Of a stretch of 64,000 nucleotides of DNA, positions 26,246 to 34,700 are shown piece by piece; positions within the stretch are counted from its first letter, which is position 1; each line of letters starts with the position of its first letter. The notes beneath the pieces are model-generated. The model worked only from the letters and a program-made list of their open reading frames with translations. It made no database searches and was not told the DNA's origin. The DNA lies in contig NZ_SMYZ01000036.1 of NCBI RefSeq assembly GCF_004919685.1, positions 61,323 to 125,322 of the forward strand, in the 5' to 3' direction. The DNA is from Mesorhizobium norvegicum (GTDB lineage: Bacteria > Pseudomonadota > Alphaproteobacteria > Rhizobiales > Rhizobiaceae). Position numbers and translations under genes: made by a program.

Positions 26246-26947
26246 ATGGCAACAATCGCGCTTGTCGATGACGACCGCAACATTCTGACATCGGTGTCGA
26301 TCGCCCTCGAATCCGAGGGGTATCGCGTCGAGACCTACACGGATGGTGCGTCAGCGCTGGAAGGACTGGCGGCACGCCCGCCGAACCTTGCCATCCTCGA
26401 CATCAAGATGCCGCGCATGGACGGCATGGAACTGCTGCGCCGGATGCGCCAGAAGTCCGACCTTCCGGTGATCTTCCTGACTTCCAAGGATGACGAGATC
26501 GACGAATTGTTCGGCCTCAAGATGGGCGCCGACGATTTCATCCGCAAACCGTTCTCGCAGCGTCTGCTGGTCGAGCGGGTGCGCGCCGTGCTGCGCCGTG
26601 CCAGTGCCCGCGAGGCTGCGGCCAAGACACCCAGCCAGCAGGCCCGCTCGCTCGAGCGCGGCCAGCTCGTCATGGACCAGGAGCGCCATACCTGCACCTG
26701 GAAGGGCGAGCCGGTGACGCTGACCGTCACCGAGTTCCTGATCCTGCATTCGCTGGCGCAGCGTCCCGGTGTCGTAAAAAGCCGTGATGCGCTGATGGAT
26801 TCGGCCTATGATGAACAGGTCTATGTCGACGACCGGACCATCGACAGCCATATCAAGCGGCTGCGCAAGAAGTTCAAGGCCGTCGACGACGACTTCGAGA
26901 TGATCGAAACCCTTTACGGAGTCGGATACCGGTTCCGCGAGGCGTGA
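26246..26947 (+). CDS. chvI: Response regulator ChvI
   Basis: OmpR/PhoB-type response regulator for envelope/acid stress and succinoglycan control, partner of ChvG. 233 residues. Receiver domain: acidic pair VDDDRN near 7–12, phosphoacceptor Asp in [13 protein letters not shown], and TSK near 79; the C-terminal winged helix ends [12 protein letters not shown]…YGVGYRF. ATG 26246 places the phosphoacceptor at residue 52, matching Asp52 of S. meliloti ChvI, and has AGGGAG 10 bases upstream. ATG 26228 is an alternative with a better-spaced Shine–Dalgarno. Confidence 0.96.
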   Translation: MATIALVDDDRNILTSVSIALESEGYRVETYTDGASALEGLAARPPNLAILDIKMPRMDGMELLRRMRQKSDLPVIFLTSKDDEIDELFGLKMGADDFIRKPFSQRLLVERVRAVLRRASAREAAAKTPSQQARSLERGQLVMDQERHTCTWKGEPVTLTVTEFLILHSLAQRPGVVKSRDALMDSAYDEQVYVDDRTIDSHIKRLRKKFKAVDDDFEMIETLYGVGYRFREA

Positions 26948-26950
26948 GCT

Positions 26951-27000
26951 GATGCATGTCGCCCAAAAGTGGTCCCGGTTTTGGGGCAACGACATGCATC
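26951..27000. repeat. Short palindromic repeat (CGACATGC-arm type)
   Basis: GATGCATGTCG … CGACATGCATC arms around CCCAAAAGTGG…CCGGTTTTGGGG, in the chvI–chvG gap. The same variant is at 47850–47897. Confidence 0.82.
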
Positions 27001-27031
27001 TAACTAAAGACTAGGCGGGAGCTGCTATTCG

Positions 27032-28816
27032 ATGGCAGTCGAGGCACAGCGAACAAGACCGGCGGGCGCCTCGAGGCGGCCGTCGCGGATCATGCCGTCC
27101 TTCGTGTCGAAGATCACGGTGCCGATGCGCCGCTTCCTCGGCCATCATATCTTTTCCAGCCTGACGCGGCGTATCCTCTTCCTCAACCTTGCCGGCCTTG
27201 CCGTCCTGGTAACCGGCATCCTCTATCTCAACACCTTCCGCGACGGGCTGATCGACGCCCGCGTCGAGAGCCTGATGACCCAGGGCGAGATCATCGCCGG
27301 CGCCATCGCCGCATCGGCGACGGTCGAGACGGATTCGATCAGCATCGACCCGGAAAAGCTGCTTGAGCTGCAGGCCGGCGAAAGCCTGGGACCGGGCTCC
27401 GACCAGCTCGACAATCTCGACTTCCCGATCAATCCGGAGCGCGTCGCGCCGGTGCTGAGAAGGCTGATCTCGCCAACCCGGACCCGCGCCCGCATCTATG
27501 ACCGCGACGCCAATCTGCTGCTCGATTCACGCCATCTCTATTCGCGCGGCCAGATCCTGCGCTACGACCTGCCGCCGGTCGACGAGGAAGAACCCGATCT
27601 GGTCGAGCGCATCCAGAAATTCGTCTTCGACTTTTTCCGCAACACCGAACTGCCGGTCTATCACGAGCAGCCGGGCGGCAATGGCGCCACTTTCCCTGAA
27701 GTGGTCAAGGCGCTCACCGGCAGCCCGTCGACCATCGTGCGCATCTCGGAACAGGGCGAGCAGATCGTTTCCGTGGCGGTGCCGATCCAACGCTTCCGCG
27801 CCGTTCTCGGCGTGCTGATGCTGTCGACCGAAGGCGGCGACATCGACAAGATCGTCGCCGCCGAGCGCAAGGCGATCCTGCGTGTCTTCGGCATCGCGGC
27901 CCTGGTCACCGCCATCCTGTCGATGCTGCTCGCCTCCACCATCGCCAATCCGCTGCGCCGGCTGTCGGCGGCGGCGGTGCGCGTGCGGCGCGGCGTCAAG
28001 AGCCGCGAGGAAATCCCCGACTTTTCCGACCGTCAGGACGAGATCGGTAATCTGTCGATCGCCATACGCGACATGACCAACGCGCTCTACGCCCGCATCG
28101 AGGCGATCGAAAGCTTTGCGGCTGACGTGTCGCATGAATTGAAGAACCCGCTGACATCGCTGCGCAGCGCGGTGGAGACCTTGCCGCTGGCCAAGAACGA
28201 CGATTCGCGCGGCCGGCTGATGGACATCATCCAGCACGATGTCAGGCGGCTGGACCGGCTTATCACCGATATTTCCGACGCCTCGCGCCTTGATGCGGAG
28301 CTCGCGCGTGAAGATGCCGGGACCGTCGATTTGAAGAAATTCATCACCGATCTGGTCGCCGTTTCGCGTGAAGCCACGCGCAACAAGAAGGCGGTCGAGA
28401 TCGAGTTCAAGGTCGCCAAACTGCCGCAGGGCGTCAAAGGCTACGTCGTCGTCGGCCATGATCTGCGCATCGGCCAGGTCATCACCAATTTGATCGAGAA
28501 CGCCCGTTCCTTCGTTCCCGAGGACCATGGCCACATCACCCTGTCGCTGGCGCGCGCCGGCAAGTTCAACATCGTCACCATCGACGACAATGGTCCCGGC
28601 ATCCGCGCCGACAACATCGACCGCATCTTCGAACGCTTCTACACCGACCGGCCGGCCGGCGAGGCGTTCGGCCAGAATTCGGGCCTTGGCCTGTCGATAT
28701 CCAGGCAGATCGTCGAGGCCCATGGCGGCACCCTGACCGCCGAGAACATCCCCGGCACCAAACCCGGCGAGATCAAGGGCGCGCGCTTTGTCGTGACGCT
28801 GCCGGCCGAAGCATGA
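27032..28816 (+). CDS. chvG: Sensor histidine kinase ChvG
   Basis: Membrane sensor kinase, 594 residues: a cytoplasmic N-terminus, a transmembrane helix around 50–70 (ILFLNLAGLAVLVTGILYL), a periplasmic sensor domain to ~285, a second helix (FGIAALVTAILSMLLAST), HAMP, then HisKA with the phospho-His at residue 368 in DVSHELKNPLTSLR, and HATPase_c (NLIENARSF, DDNGPGI, GLGLSISRQI). In other rhizobia it is held inactive by periplasmic ExoR. The TGA stop lies within the first repeat of a tandem palindromic array. Confidence 0.95.
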   Translation: MAVEAQRTRPAGASRRPSRIMPSFVSKITVPMRRFLGHHIFSSLTRRILFLNLAGLAVLVTGILYLNTFRDGLIDARVESLMTQGEIIAGAIAASATVETDSISIDPEKLLELQAGESLGPGSDQLDNLDFPINPERVAPVLRRLISPTRTRARIYDRDANLLLDSRHLYSRGQILRYDLPPVDEEEPDLVERIQKFVFDFFRNTELPVYHEQPGGNGATFPEVVKALTGSPSTIVRISEQGEQIVSVAVPIQRFRAVLGVLMLSTEGGDIDKIVAAERKAILRVFGIAALVTAILSMLLASTIANPLRRLSAAAVRVRRGVKSREEIPDFSDRQDEIGNLSIAIRDMTNALYARIEAIESFAADVSHELKNPLTSLRSAVETLPLAKNDDSRGRLMDIIQHDVRRLDRLITDISDASRLDAELAREDAGTVDLKKFITDLVAVSREATRNKKAVEIEFKVAKLPQGVKGYVVVGHDLRIGQVITNLIENARSFVPEDHGHITLSLARAGKFNIVTIDDNGPGIRADNIDRIFERFYTDRPAGEAFGQNSGLGLSISRQIVEAHGGTLTAENIPGTKPGEIKGARFVVTLPAEA

Positions 28817-29010
28817 TCCCGAAAAGTGGGAACCGGTTTTCGGACAAGATCATGCTTCATCCAACAGGCATGATCCCGAAAAGTGGGAACCGGTTTTCGG
28901 ACAAGATCATGCTTCATCCAACAGGCATGATCCCGAAAAGTGGGAACCGGTTTTCTCGGACGAACGGTTCCGTTCGTCCAGAGATCATGCTCCATCCAAA
29001 AACATGATCG
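28811..29010. repeat. Three tandem copies of a 57-bp palindromic repeat
   Basis: Units begin at 28811, 28868 and 28925 (exact 57-base period): GCATGATCCCGAAAAGTGG, GAACCGGTTTTCGG, GATCATGC and the spacer TTCATCCAACAG. The third copy is altered: after CCGGTTTTC it carries a small extra hairpin (GGACGAACGG/CCGTTCGTCC) before GATCATGC. The array fills the chvG–hprK gap and supplies the chvG stop codon. Confidence 0.92.
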
Positions 29011-29019
29011 GGCAAGATC

Positions 29020-29481
29020 GTGCATGATCCAGTTGCGCAGCCTGAAAACATTCACGGAACCGCGATCCTGATCGGCGAACGCGGCGTCCTTATCACCGGG
29101 CCGTCCGGCGCCGGCAAGACGACGCTGGCGCTGACACTCTTGGACCATTGCCGCGCGCGCGGGCTGTTCTCACGGCTGATCGGTGACGACAGGCTGCTTG
29201 CCGCGGCCCGCGCCGGGCGACTGGTCTGTCGCGTGCCGGCGACCATCGCCGGTCTCGCCGAAGTGCCTGGGTTCATGCCACGCCCGCTGCCGTTCGAGCC
29301 GGGCGGAGTGATCGACCTGCATGTGAGGCTGGTGCCAAAGGCAGAGATGGCCCGTTTCCAGGAGGATATCAGCGAGCCGGTCGCAGGCTGCCCAGTGCCG
29401 CGTATCGACCTTGCCGAGCGTAACGCCGCCACGGCCTTGCCCGCCGTGATGGCGCGGCTGTCGATCGCGCCTTTTCTATGA
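29020..29481 (+). CDS. hprK: HPr kinase/phosphorylase, short alphaproteobacterial form
   Basis: 153 residues equal to only the C-terminal kinase domain of Gram-positive HprK (~310 residues). It has the P-loop TGPSGAGKTTLAL near residues 22–34 and FSRLIGDDRLL near 48–58. It would phosphorylate the regulatory Ser of HPr, encoded two genes downstream. GTG 29020 follows the repeat array. Part of the regulatory PTS of rhizobia, which has no sugar permease here and connects carbon/nitrogen status to ChvGI. Confidence 0.9.
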   Translation: MHDPVAQPENIHGTAILIGERGVLITGPSGAGKTTLALTLLDHCRARGLFSRLIGDDRLLAAARAGRLVCRVPATIAGLAEVPGFMPRPLPFEPGGVIDLHVRLVPKAEMARFQEDISEPVAGCPVPRIDLAERNAATALPAVMARLSIAPFL

Positions 29482-29646
29482 TCCGCCCCGGCTTTTTTTG
29501 CTGCAATGCGTCAAAATGGCATGGGCCTGCGCAATTTTGGGCTTGTCAACGGGCCGCGCGTCGACAAGATAGCGCTCCCGCCGCCTGGAATGGCTGGCGA
29601 GCATAAAATGCGCCTGTGAAGCGGCGATGACGGGAGCCACCAAAGA

Positions 29647-30048
29647 ATGATCGGACTCGTGCTTGTAACGCACGGTCAACTGGCCGCCGAGTTTCGACAT
29701 GCCGTGGAACATGTCGTCGGGCCACAAGACAATTTCGAAACCGTGGCGATCGGCGCCGACGACGATATGGAGCAGCGTCGCCGCGACATCGTCGACGCGG
29801 TTGCCCGTGTCGATACCGGGGCGGGCGTTATCGTGCTGACCGACATGTTCGGCGGCACGCCGTCCAATCTTGCCATCTCGGTGATGGAATCCGGCCGCAC
29901 CGAGGTGATCGCCGGCATGAACCTGCCGATGCTGATCAAGCTCTCCTCGATCCGCAAGGGCGACAATATGGCCGCCGCACTCGACGAGGCCCAGGCCGCC
30001 GGCCGCAAATACATCAACGTCGCCAGCCAGCTCTTGAGCAGCAAATGA
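29647..30048 (+). CDS. manX: PTS EIIA component, mannose family
   Basis: 133 residues with the fold of EIIA-Man: phosphoacceptor His9 in LVLVTHGQLAAEF, and LTDMFGGTPSNLA near 68–80. It would accept phosphate from HPr; no EIIB/IIC/IID genes are near, so it is probably regulatory. A possible promoter lies in the 165-base gap upstream (TTGTCA near 29548 with A/T-poor surroundings). The stop overlaps the HPr start by 4 bases. Confidence 0.92.
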   Translation: MIGLVLVTHGQLAAEFRHAVEHVVGPQDNFETVAIGADDDMEQRRRDIVDAVARVDTGAGVIVLTDMFGGTPSNLAISVMESGRTEVIAGMNLPMLIKLSSIRKGDNMAAALDEAQAAGRKYINVASQLLSSK

Positions 30049-30356
30049 ACGCGCTGTCCCCGGAAAAAGATCATATCGCCAAAGATCCGATCACCAGGGA
30101 CTTTCCCATCATCAACCAGCGCGGCCTGCACGCGCGCGCCTCGGCGAAGTTCGTCCAGCTGGCCAGTGGCTTCGATGCCTCGGTGCATGTCGAGAAGGAC
30201 GGCGTCAAGGTCGGCGGCACGTCGATCATGGGCCTGATGATGCTGGCGGCAAGCCCCGGCTACTCGATCCGCGTCACCGCCAGCGGGCCGGAGGCCCGGC
30301 AGGTCATCGACGCGCTGGAACAGTTGGTGGCGTCCCGCTTTGGCGAGGAAAGCTGA
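30045..30356 (+). CDS. ptsH: HPr phosphocarrier protein
   Basis: 103 residues. The histidine phosphorylated by enzyme I is His29 in NQRGLHARASAKF, and the regulatory Ser for HprK is Ser60 in VGGTSIMGLMML. The N-terminus is ~14 residues longer than E. coli HPr. ATGA overlap with the EIIA gene. Part of the hprK–manX–ptsH regulatory PTS module. Confidence 0.94.
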   Translation: MNALSPEKDHIAKDPITRDFPIINQRGLHARASAKFVQLASGFDASVHVEKDGVKVGGTSIMGLMMLAASPGYSIRVTASGPEARQVIDALEQLVASRFGEES

Positions 30357-30373
30357 TCCGGTACGCAGCCAAT

Positions 30374-30412
30374 GCATGTCCGAGAGACATGCAGGGATAA
30401 AGATTTCTTTAT
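30374..30412. promoter_or_regulatory. Hairpin and palindromic operator upstream of ahcY
   Basis: A 7-bp hairpin GCATGTC/GACATGC (30374–30392) is followed at once by ATAAAGA-tt-TCTTTAT (30397–30412), a perfect 16-bp dyad within GGGAT…ATCCC. ahcY promoters in Proteobacteria are often controlled by the ArsR-type SahR repressor at palindromic sites. The resemblance is suggestive, not proven; no SahR gene is in this window. Confidence 0.55.
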
Positions 30413-30536
30413 ATCCCATTGTCGTCTTCACGCCGATCTGCTAGTCAGGCCGCCTATTCGCGCCCTTCGACGCGCCGATCGGCGCGGGCGCATCCGCAAC
30501 CAATTCGCAGCACAACATTCGCATCGGAGCACTGCC

Positions 30537-31937
30537 ATGACGGGTAGCAAGGACTATGTGGTCGCCGACATCTCGCTTGCCGGCTGGGGCCGCAAGGAAC
30601 TCGATATCGCCGAAACCGAAATGCCGGGCCTGATGGCCTGCCGCGAGGAATTCGGTGCCAAGAAGCCGCTCAAGGGTGCGCGCATCACCGGCTCGCTGCA
30701 CATGACCATCCAGACGGCGGTGTTGATCGAGACGCTGAAGGCACTCGGCGCCGATATCCGCTGGGCCTCCTGCAACATCTTCTCGACCCAGGATCACGCG
30801 GCCGCGGCCATCGCCGAAGCCGGCATCCCGGTGTTTGCCGTCAAGGGCGAGTCGCTCGAGGAGTACTGGGACTACACCGACAAGATCTTCCAGTGGGCCG
30901 ACGGCGGCCTCTCCAACATGATCCTCGATGATGGTGGCGACGCCACCATGTACATCCTGATCGGCGCCCGCGCCGAGGCCGGCGAGGACGTGCTGTCCAA
31001 CCCGCAGAGCGAGGAAGAGGAATACTTCTACGCCCAGGTCAAGAAGCGCCTGAAGGCTTCGCCAGGCTTCTTCACCAAGCAGAAGGCGGCGATCCGCGGC
31101 GTCACCGAAGAGACGACCACCGGCGTCAACCGGCTCTACCAGTTGCAGAAGAAGGGCCTGCTGCCCTTCCCCGCCATCAACGTCAACGACTCGGTCACCA
31201 AGTCGAAGTTCGACAACAAATATGGCTGCAAGGAATCGCTGGTCGATGGCATCCGCCGTGGCACCGACACGATGATGGCCGGCAAGGTCGCGGTCGTCTG
31301 CGGCTATGGCGACGTCGGCAAGGGCTCGTCGGCCTCGCTCAAGGGCGCCGGCGCCCGCGTCAAGGTCACCGAGGTCGATCCGATCTGCGCCCTGCAGGCG
31401 GCGATGGACGGTTTTGAAGTCGTGACGCTGGAAGATGCGGCACCCACCGCCGACATCGTCATCACCACCACCGGCAACAAGGATGTCGTCACCCTCGACC
31501 ATATGCGTTCGATGAAGGACATGGTCATCGTCGGCAACATCGGCCACTTCGACAACGAGATCCAGGTGGCGTCGCTGCGCAACCTGAAATGGACCAACGT
31601 CAAGCCGCAGGTCGACATGATCACCTTCCCGGACGGCAAGCGGATGATCCTTTTGTCGGAAGGCCGGCTGCTCAATCTCGGCAATGCCACCGGCCACCCG
31701 AGCTTCGTCATGTCGGCATCCTTCACCAACCAGGTTCTGGCCCAGATCGAGCTGTACACCAAGCCCGGCCAGTACGAGAACCAGGTCTATGTCCTGCCCA
31801 AGCATCTCGACGAAAAGGTCGCGCGCCTGCATCTCGACAAGCTCGGCGCCCGCCTGACCGAATTGTCCGGTGAGCAGGCCGCCTATATCGGCGTCACGCC
31901 GCAGGGCCCGTTCAAGCCGGAACACTACCGCTATTAA
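30537..31937 (+). CDS. ahcY: Adenosylhomocysteinase
   Basis: Hydrolyses S-adenosylhomocysteine to adenosine and homocysteine in the methyl cycle. 466 residues with [15 protein letters not shown] near 53–67, the NAD-binding [15 protein letters not shown] near 258–272 and the C-terminal KPEHYRY needed for the active site. ATG 30537 gives [15 protein letters not shown]; an upstream extension from 30372 crosses the regulatory palindrome and is not coding. A strong terminator follows. Confidence 0.97.
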   Translation: MTGSKDYVVADISLAGWGRKELDIAETEMPGLMACREEFGAKKPLKGARITGSLHMTIQTAVLIETLKALGADIRWASCNIFSTQDHAAAAIAEAGIPVFAVKGESLEEYWDYTDKIFQWADGGLSNMILDDGGDATMYILIGARAEAGEDVLSNPQSEEEEYFYAQVKKRLKASPGFFTKQKAAIRGVTEETTTGVNRLYQLQKKGLLPFPAINVNDSVTKSKFDNKYGCKESLVDGIRRGTDTMMAGKVAVVCGYGDVGKGSSASLKGAGARVKVTEVDPICALQAAMDGFEVVTLEDAAPTADIVITTTGNKDVVTLDHMRSMKDMVIVGNIGHFDNEIQVASLRNLKWTNVKPQVDMITFPDGKRMILLSEGRLLNLGNATGHPSFVMSASFTNQVLAQIELYTKPGQYENQVYVLPKHLDEKVARLHLDKLGARLTELSGEQAAYIGVTPQGPFKPEHYRY

Positions 31938-31967
31938 CCAAAGCTAAAATTACTACCAGATATTGAG

Positions 31968-32002
31968 GCCGGGCGATTGACTTTTCGCCCGGCTCTATTT
32001 TT
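31968..32002 (+). terminator. Rho-independent terminator after ahcY
   Basis: Eight-bp stem GCCGGGCG (31968–31975) / CGCCCGGC (31986–31993), then TCTATTTTT. It begins 30 bases after the ahcY stop. Confidence 0.88.
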
Positions 32003-32136
32003 GCGCGCAATCGCCTTCACGGCGATTCGGCGAGGGGTTATTGTCAGGTGATTCGGCGATGCTTCCAGCCCGAGAGGGTTCAAGAGAGGCGCGCATCAGG
32101 GCGGTCTTGCATTCAGGCGGCGGAGAGGACCAAGAC

Positions 32137-34692
32137 ATGCCGGGGCAACACCCGCACAGAGCGGGACGGGCCGTTTCCGGCGGCCATGACGATTCGGGGA
32201 TCACCGGCTCCGCTTTGCAAAGCGGAGGCCTGTCATGGCGCGCCCGCGCGTCAATCTTCCTTGCCACCTCCGCGCTGGCCGGCCCCTTGGCTGGTGCTGC
32301 CGCGCAGGCCGAAACCGCTGCTGCCGCTGTCGCCGGATTGTCGGTGAGCGCCGTCGAGGTCATGCAGCTTGCCGTGTTTGTCGGCGTGACGGGTGCCGCA
32401 CTTCTGTCGGCCATCGTTCTCATCCGCGAAAGAGCCCGCACCTCGACCGAGAATGTCGAACTCAGGAGCCGCCTCGCCGACATCAACGCGGCGCTCCGCC
32501 GCTCCGAGGCGCTGCTCAATCTGCGGGACCAGCGCGTGGTCGTCTGGGCCGCGGAAAACAAGAAGCCCGAACTCATCGGCACGTTGCCCGTCGAAAGCGG
32601 CGCTCCGGAGGACCGGGCGGCTTTCCTCGCTTTCGGCCGCTGGCTGATGCCGCGTTCGGCGGCGGCGCTTGAACATGCCGTTGCCGGATTGCGCGAAAAG
32701 GCCAAACCCTTCGATCTCGTCATCGAATCGCAGGCCGGCGCGCCGCTCGAAGTGCATGGCCGCAAGAGCGCGGCACATGTGCTGGTGCGTTTCGTCTCGC
32801 TCTCGGAGACGCAGCGCAGCCAGGCCAGGCTGAAGATCGAGAACCAGCGGCTGGCCGCCGACCATGACACGATGATCGGCCTGCTCGACGCGCTGAACAT
32901 GCCGGCATGGCTTCGCAGCGAGGATGGCCGGCTGAAGTGGGTCAACCGGGCCTATGCCCATGGGGTCGAAGCCGAAAATGCCGAAGCCGCGGTTCGGGAG
33001 GCAAAAGAGTTCCTCGGCGGCCAGGCACGCGATGCGATTGCCGCCCAGCACAAGACGCATCCGGTCTTCGAGCAGTCGCTTTCCACCGTGATCGAAGGTG
33101 ACCGCCGTGTGTTTGCGGTCACCGATTTCGCGGGCAGCGATGGCTCGGCCGGCCTTGCTTGCGACACCAGCGCCATCGAGGCGGTTCGCGGCGAATACGA
33201 ACGGACAGTCAGGAGCCACGCCGACACGCTCGACCAGCTCAACACGGCGGTCGCCATTTTCGACACCGACGAGAAGCTGCGGTTCTTCAACCAGGCCTTC
33301 CAGAAACTATGGGGTCTCGATGCAGGCTTCCTGCACAGCGCTCCCGACAATGCCTTGCTGCTCGACCGGCTGCGCAGCGAGGGCAAGATCGCCGAGCAAC
33401 CTGAATGGCGACGCTGGAAGGAAGGCCTGCTCGGCGCCTATCGCGCTGTCGAGTCGCAGGAGCATTGGTGGCATCTGCCGGACGGCAAGACCATCCGCGT
33501 CGTCGCCAACCCGCAGCCCAAGGGCGGCGTCACCTGGGTGTTCGAGAACCTGACCGAGAAGATGGACCTCGAGAGCCGCTACCAGACAGCGGTGCGGGTC
33601 CAGGGCGAGACGCTCGACAATCTTGCCGAAGGCGTGGCGGTGTTCGGCCCCGACGGCAGGCTCAGGCTGTCGAATCCCGCCTTTGCCACACTTTGGGGTT
33701 TGAGCGGCGAGGCGGCCAAGCCCAACGTCCATGTGTCCACGATCCGCGACCTTTGCGACCGGCAGGCGGTGGATAGTCCCTGGCCAGGCTTCGTTGCCGC
33801 CATTACCGGCTTCGACGACGAGCGCCGCGACCGCCACGGCCAGACCGAGCTCAACAATGGCAATGTGCTGAGCTACGCCATCATCCCGTTACCCAACGGG
33901 CAGGTGATGATGACCTTCGTCGACGTCACCGACAGCGTCAATGTCGAACGGGCGCTGAAGGACAAGAACGAGGCGCTGCAAAAATCCGACCAGCTCAAGA
34001 ACGAATTCGTCCAGCACGTCTCCTACGAATTGCGCTCGCCGCTGACCAACATCATCGGCTTCACCGAATTGCTGTCGCAGCCCACGACCGGTCCGTTGAC
34101 GCAGAAGCAGCGTGAATATGTCGAGCATGTTAGCTCGTCCTCCTCGGTCCTGCTCACCATCGTCAACGACATCCTCGACCTGGCGACGGTGGACGCCGGC
34201 ATCATGCAGCTCGACATTTCCGAGGTGCAGGTCGATCGCACCATCGCGGCCGCGGCCGAACTGGTGGCCGACCGGCTGGAAGAGCATTCGATCAGGCTCG
34301 AGGTCGACGCCGCTGCTGCACCGAAGACGTTTCACGGCGATGAGATCCGCGTCCGCCAGATCCTCTACAATCTGCTCAGCAACGCCGCCAACTACGCACC
34401 GGAAGCCAGCACCATCCGGCTCACTTGCCGCCATCTGGCGGACGGGGTGGAATTCTCGGTTCATGACGACGGTCCCGGCATGCCGCCGGACCTGCTCGAT
34501 TCGGTGTTCCGCCGTTTCGAGCCGCGCGCCAATGGCGGCCGCCGGCGTGGCGCCGGCCTCGGCCTGTCGATCGTCAAGAGCTTTGTCGAACTGCATGGCG
34601 GCAGCGTTCGCATCGAAACCGGCAAGGACAAGGGCACGACCGTCATCTGCACCTTTCCCGACATGCCGGGCATCCGTGCCGCGGCCGAGTAG
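32137..34692 (+). CDS. divL: DivL-type PAS-domain pseudo-histidine kinase (cell-cycle regulator)
   Basis: 851 residues: N-terminal membrane segments, several PAS-like modules (near 250–340, 370–470, 480–600), then HisKA and HATPase_c. The H-box reads FVQHVSYELRSPLTNI with Tyr630 where the phosphorylated His should be, the hallmark of DivL, which regulates CckA–CtrA in the alphaproteobacterial cell cycle by binding DivK. The N-box (NLLSNAANY), DDGPGMP and GAGLGLSIV remain. ATG 32137 was chosen for its GGAGAGGA site; earlier TTG/ATG codons from 32041 lack one. The position between ahcY and tsaE is conserved in rhizobia. Confidence 0.85.
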   Translation: MPGQHPHRAGRAVSGGHDDSGITGSALQSGGLSWRARASIFLATSALAGPLAGAAAQAETAAAAVAGLSVSAVEVMQLAVFVGVTGAALLSAIVLIRERARTSTENVELRSRLADINAALRRSEALLNLRDQRVVVWAAENKKPELIGTLPVESGAPEDRAAFLAFGRWLMPRSAAALEHAVAGLREKAKPFDLVIESQAGAPLEVHGRKSAAHVLVRFVSLSETQRSQARLKIENQRLAADHDTMIGLLDALNMPAWLRSEDGRLKWVNRAYAHGVEAENAEAAVREAKEFLGGQARDAIAAQHKTHPVFEQSLSTVIEGDRRVFAVTDFAGSDGSAGLACDTSAIEAVRGEYERTVRSHADTLDQLNTAVAIFDTDEKLRFFNQAFQKLWGLDAGFLHSAPDNALLLDRLRSEGKIAEQPEWRRWKEGLLGAYRAVESQEHWWHLPDGKTIRVVANPQPKGGVTWVFENLTEKMDLESRYQTAVRVQGETLDNLAEGVAVFGPDGRLRLSNPAFATLWGLSGEAAKPNVHVSTIRDLCDRQAVDSPWPGFVAAITGFDDERRDRHGQTELNNGNVLSYAIIPLPNGQVMMTFVDVTDSVNVERALKDKNEALQKSDQLKNEFVQHVSYELRSPLTNIIGFTELLSQPTTGPLTQKQREYVEHVSSSSSVLLTIVNDILDLATVDAGIMQLDISEVQVDRTIAAAAELVADRLEEHSIRLEVDAAAAPKTFHGDEIRVRQILYNLLSNAANYAPEASTIRLTCRHLADGVEFSVHDDGPGMPPDLLDSVFRRFEPRANGGRRRGAGLGLSIVKSFVELHGGSVRIETGKDKGTTVICTFPDMPGIRAAAE

Positions 34693-34700
34693 CGCGCTCG

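Noticed and set aside
27527..28723. Large minus-strand frame opposite chvG, and a similar one at 30441–31925 opposite ahcY
   Set aside because: Antisense shadows of GC-rich genes with strong family motifs; no start signals.
28813..29007. Periodic open frame translating the three tandem repeats
   Set aside because: It encodes only the 57-bp repeat (19 residues per unit) and starts inside chvG's last codons; not a gene.
28811..29010. Possible CRISPR array
   Set aside because: The units are contiguous identical palindromes without unique spacers, and no cas genes are present.
30357..30536. SAM-II or SAH riboswitch before ahcY
   Set aside because: I could not find the pseudoknot or conserved core of either; a protein operator dyad explains the symmetry better.
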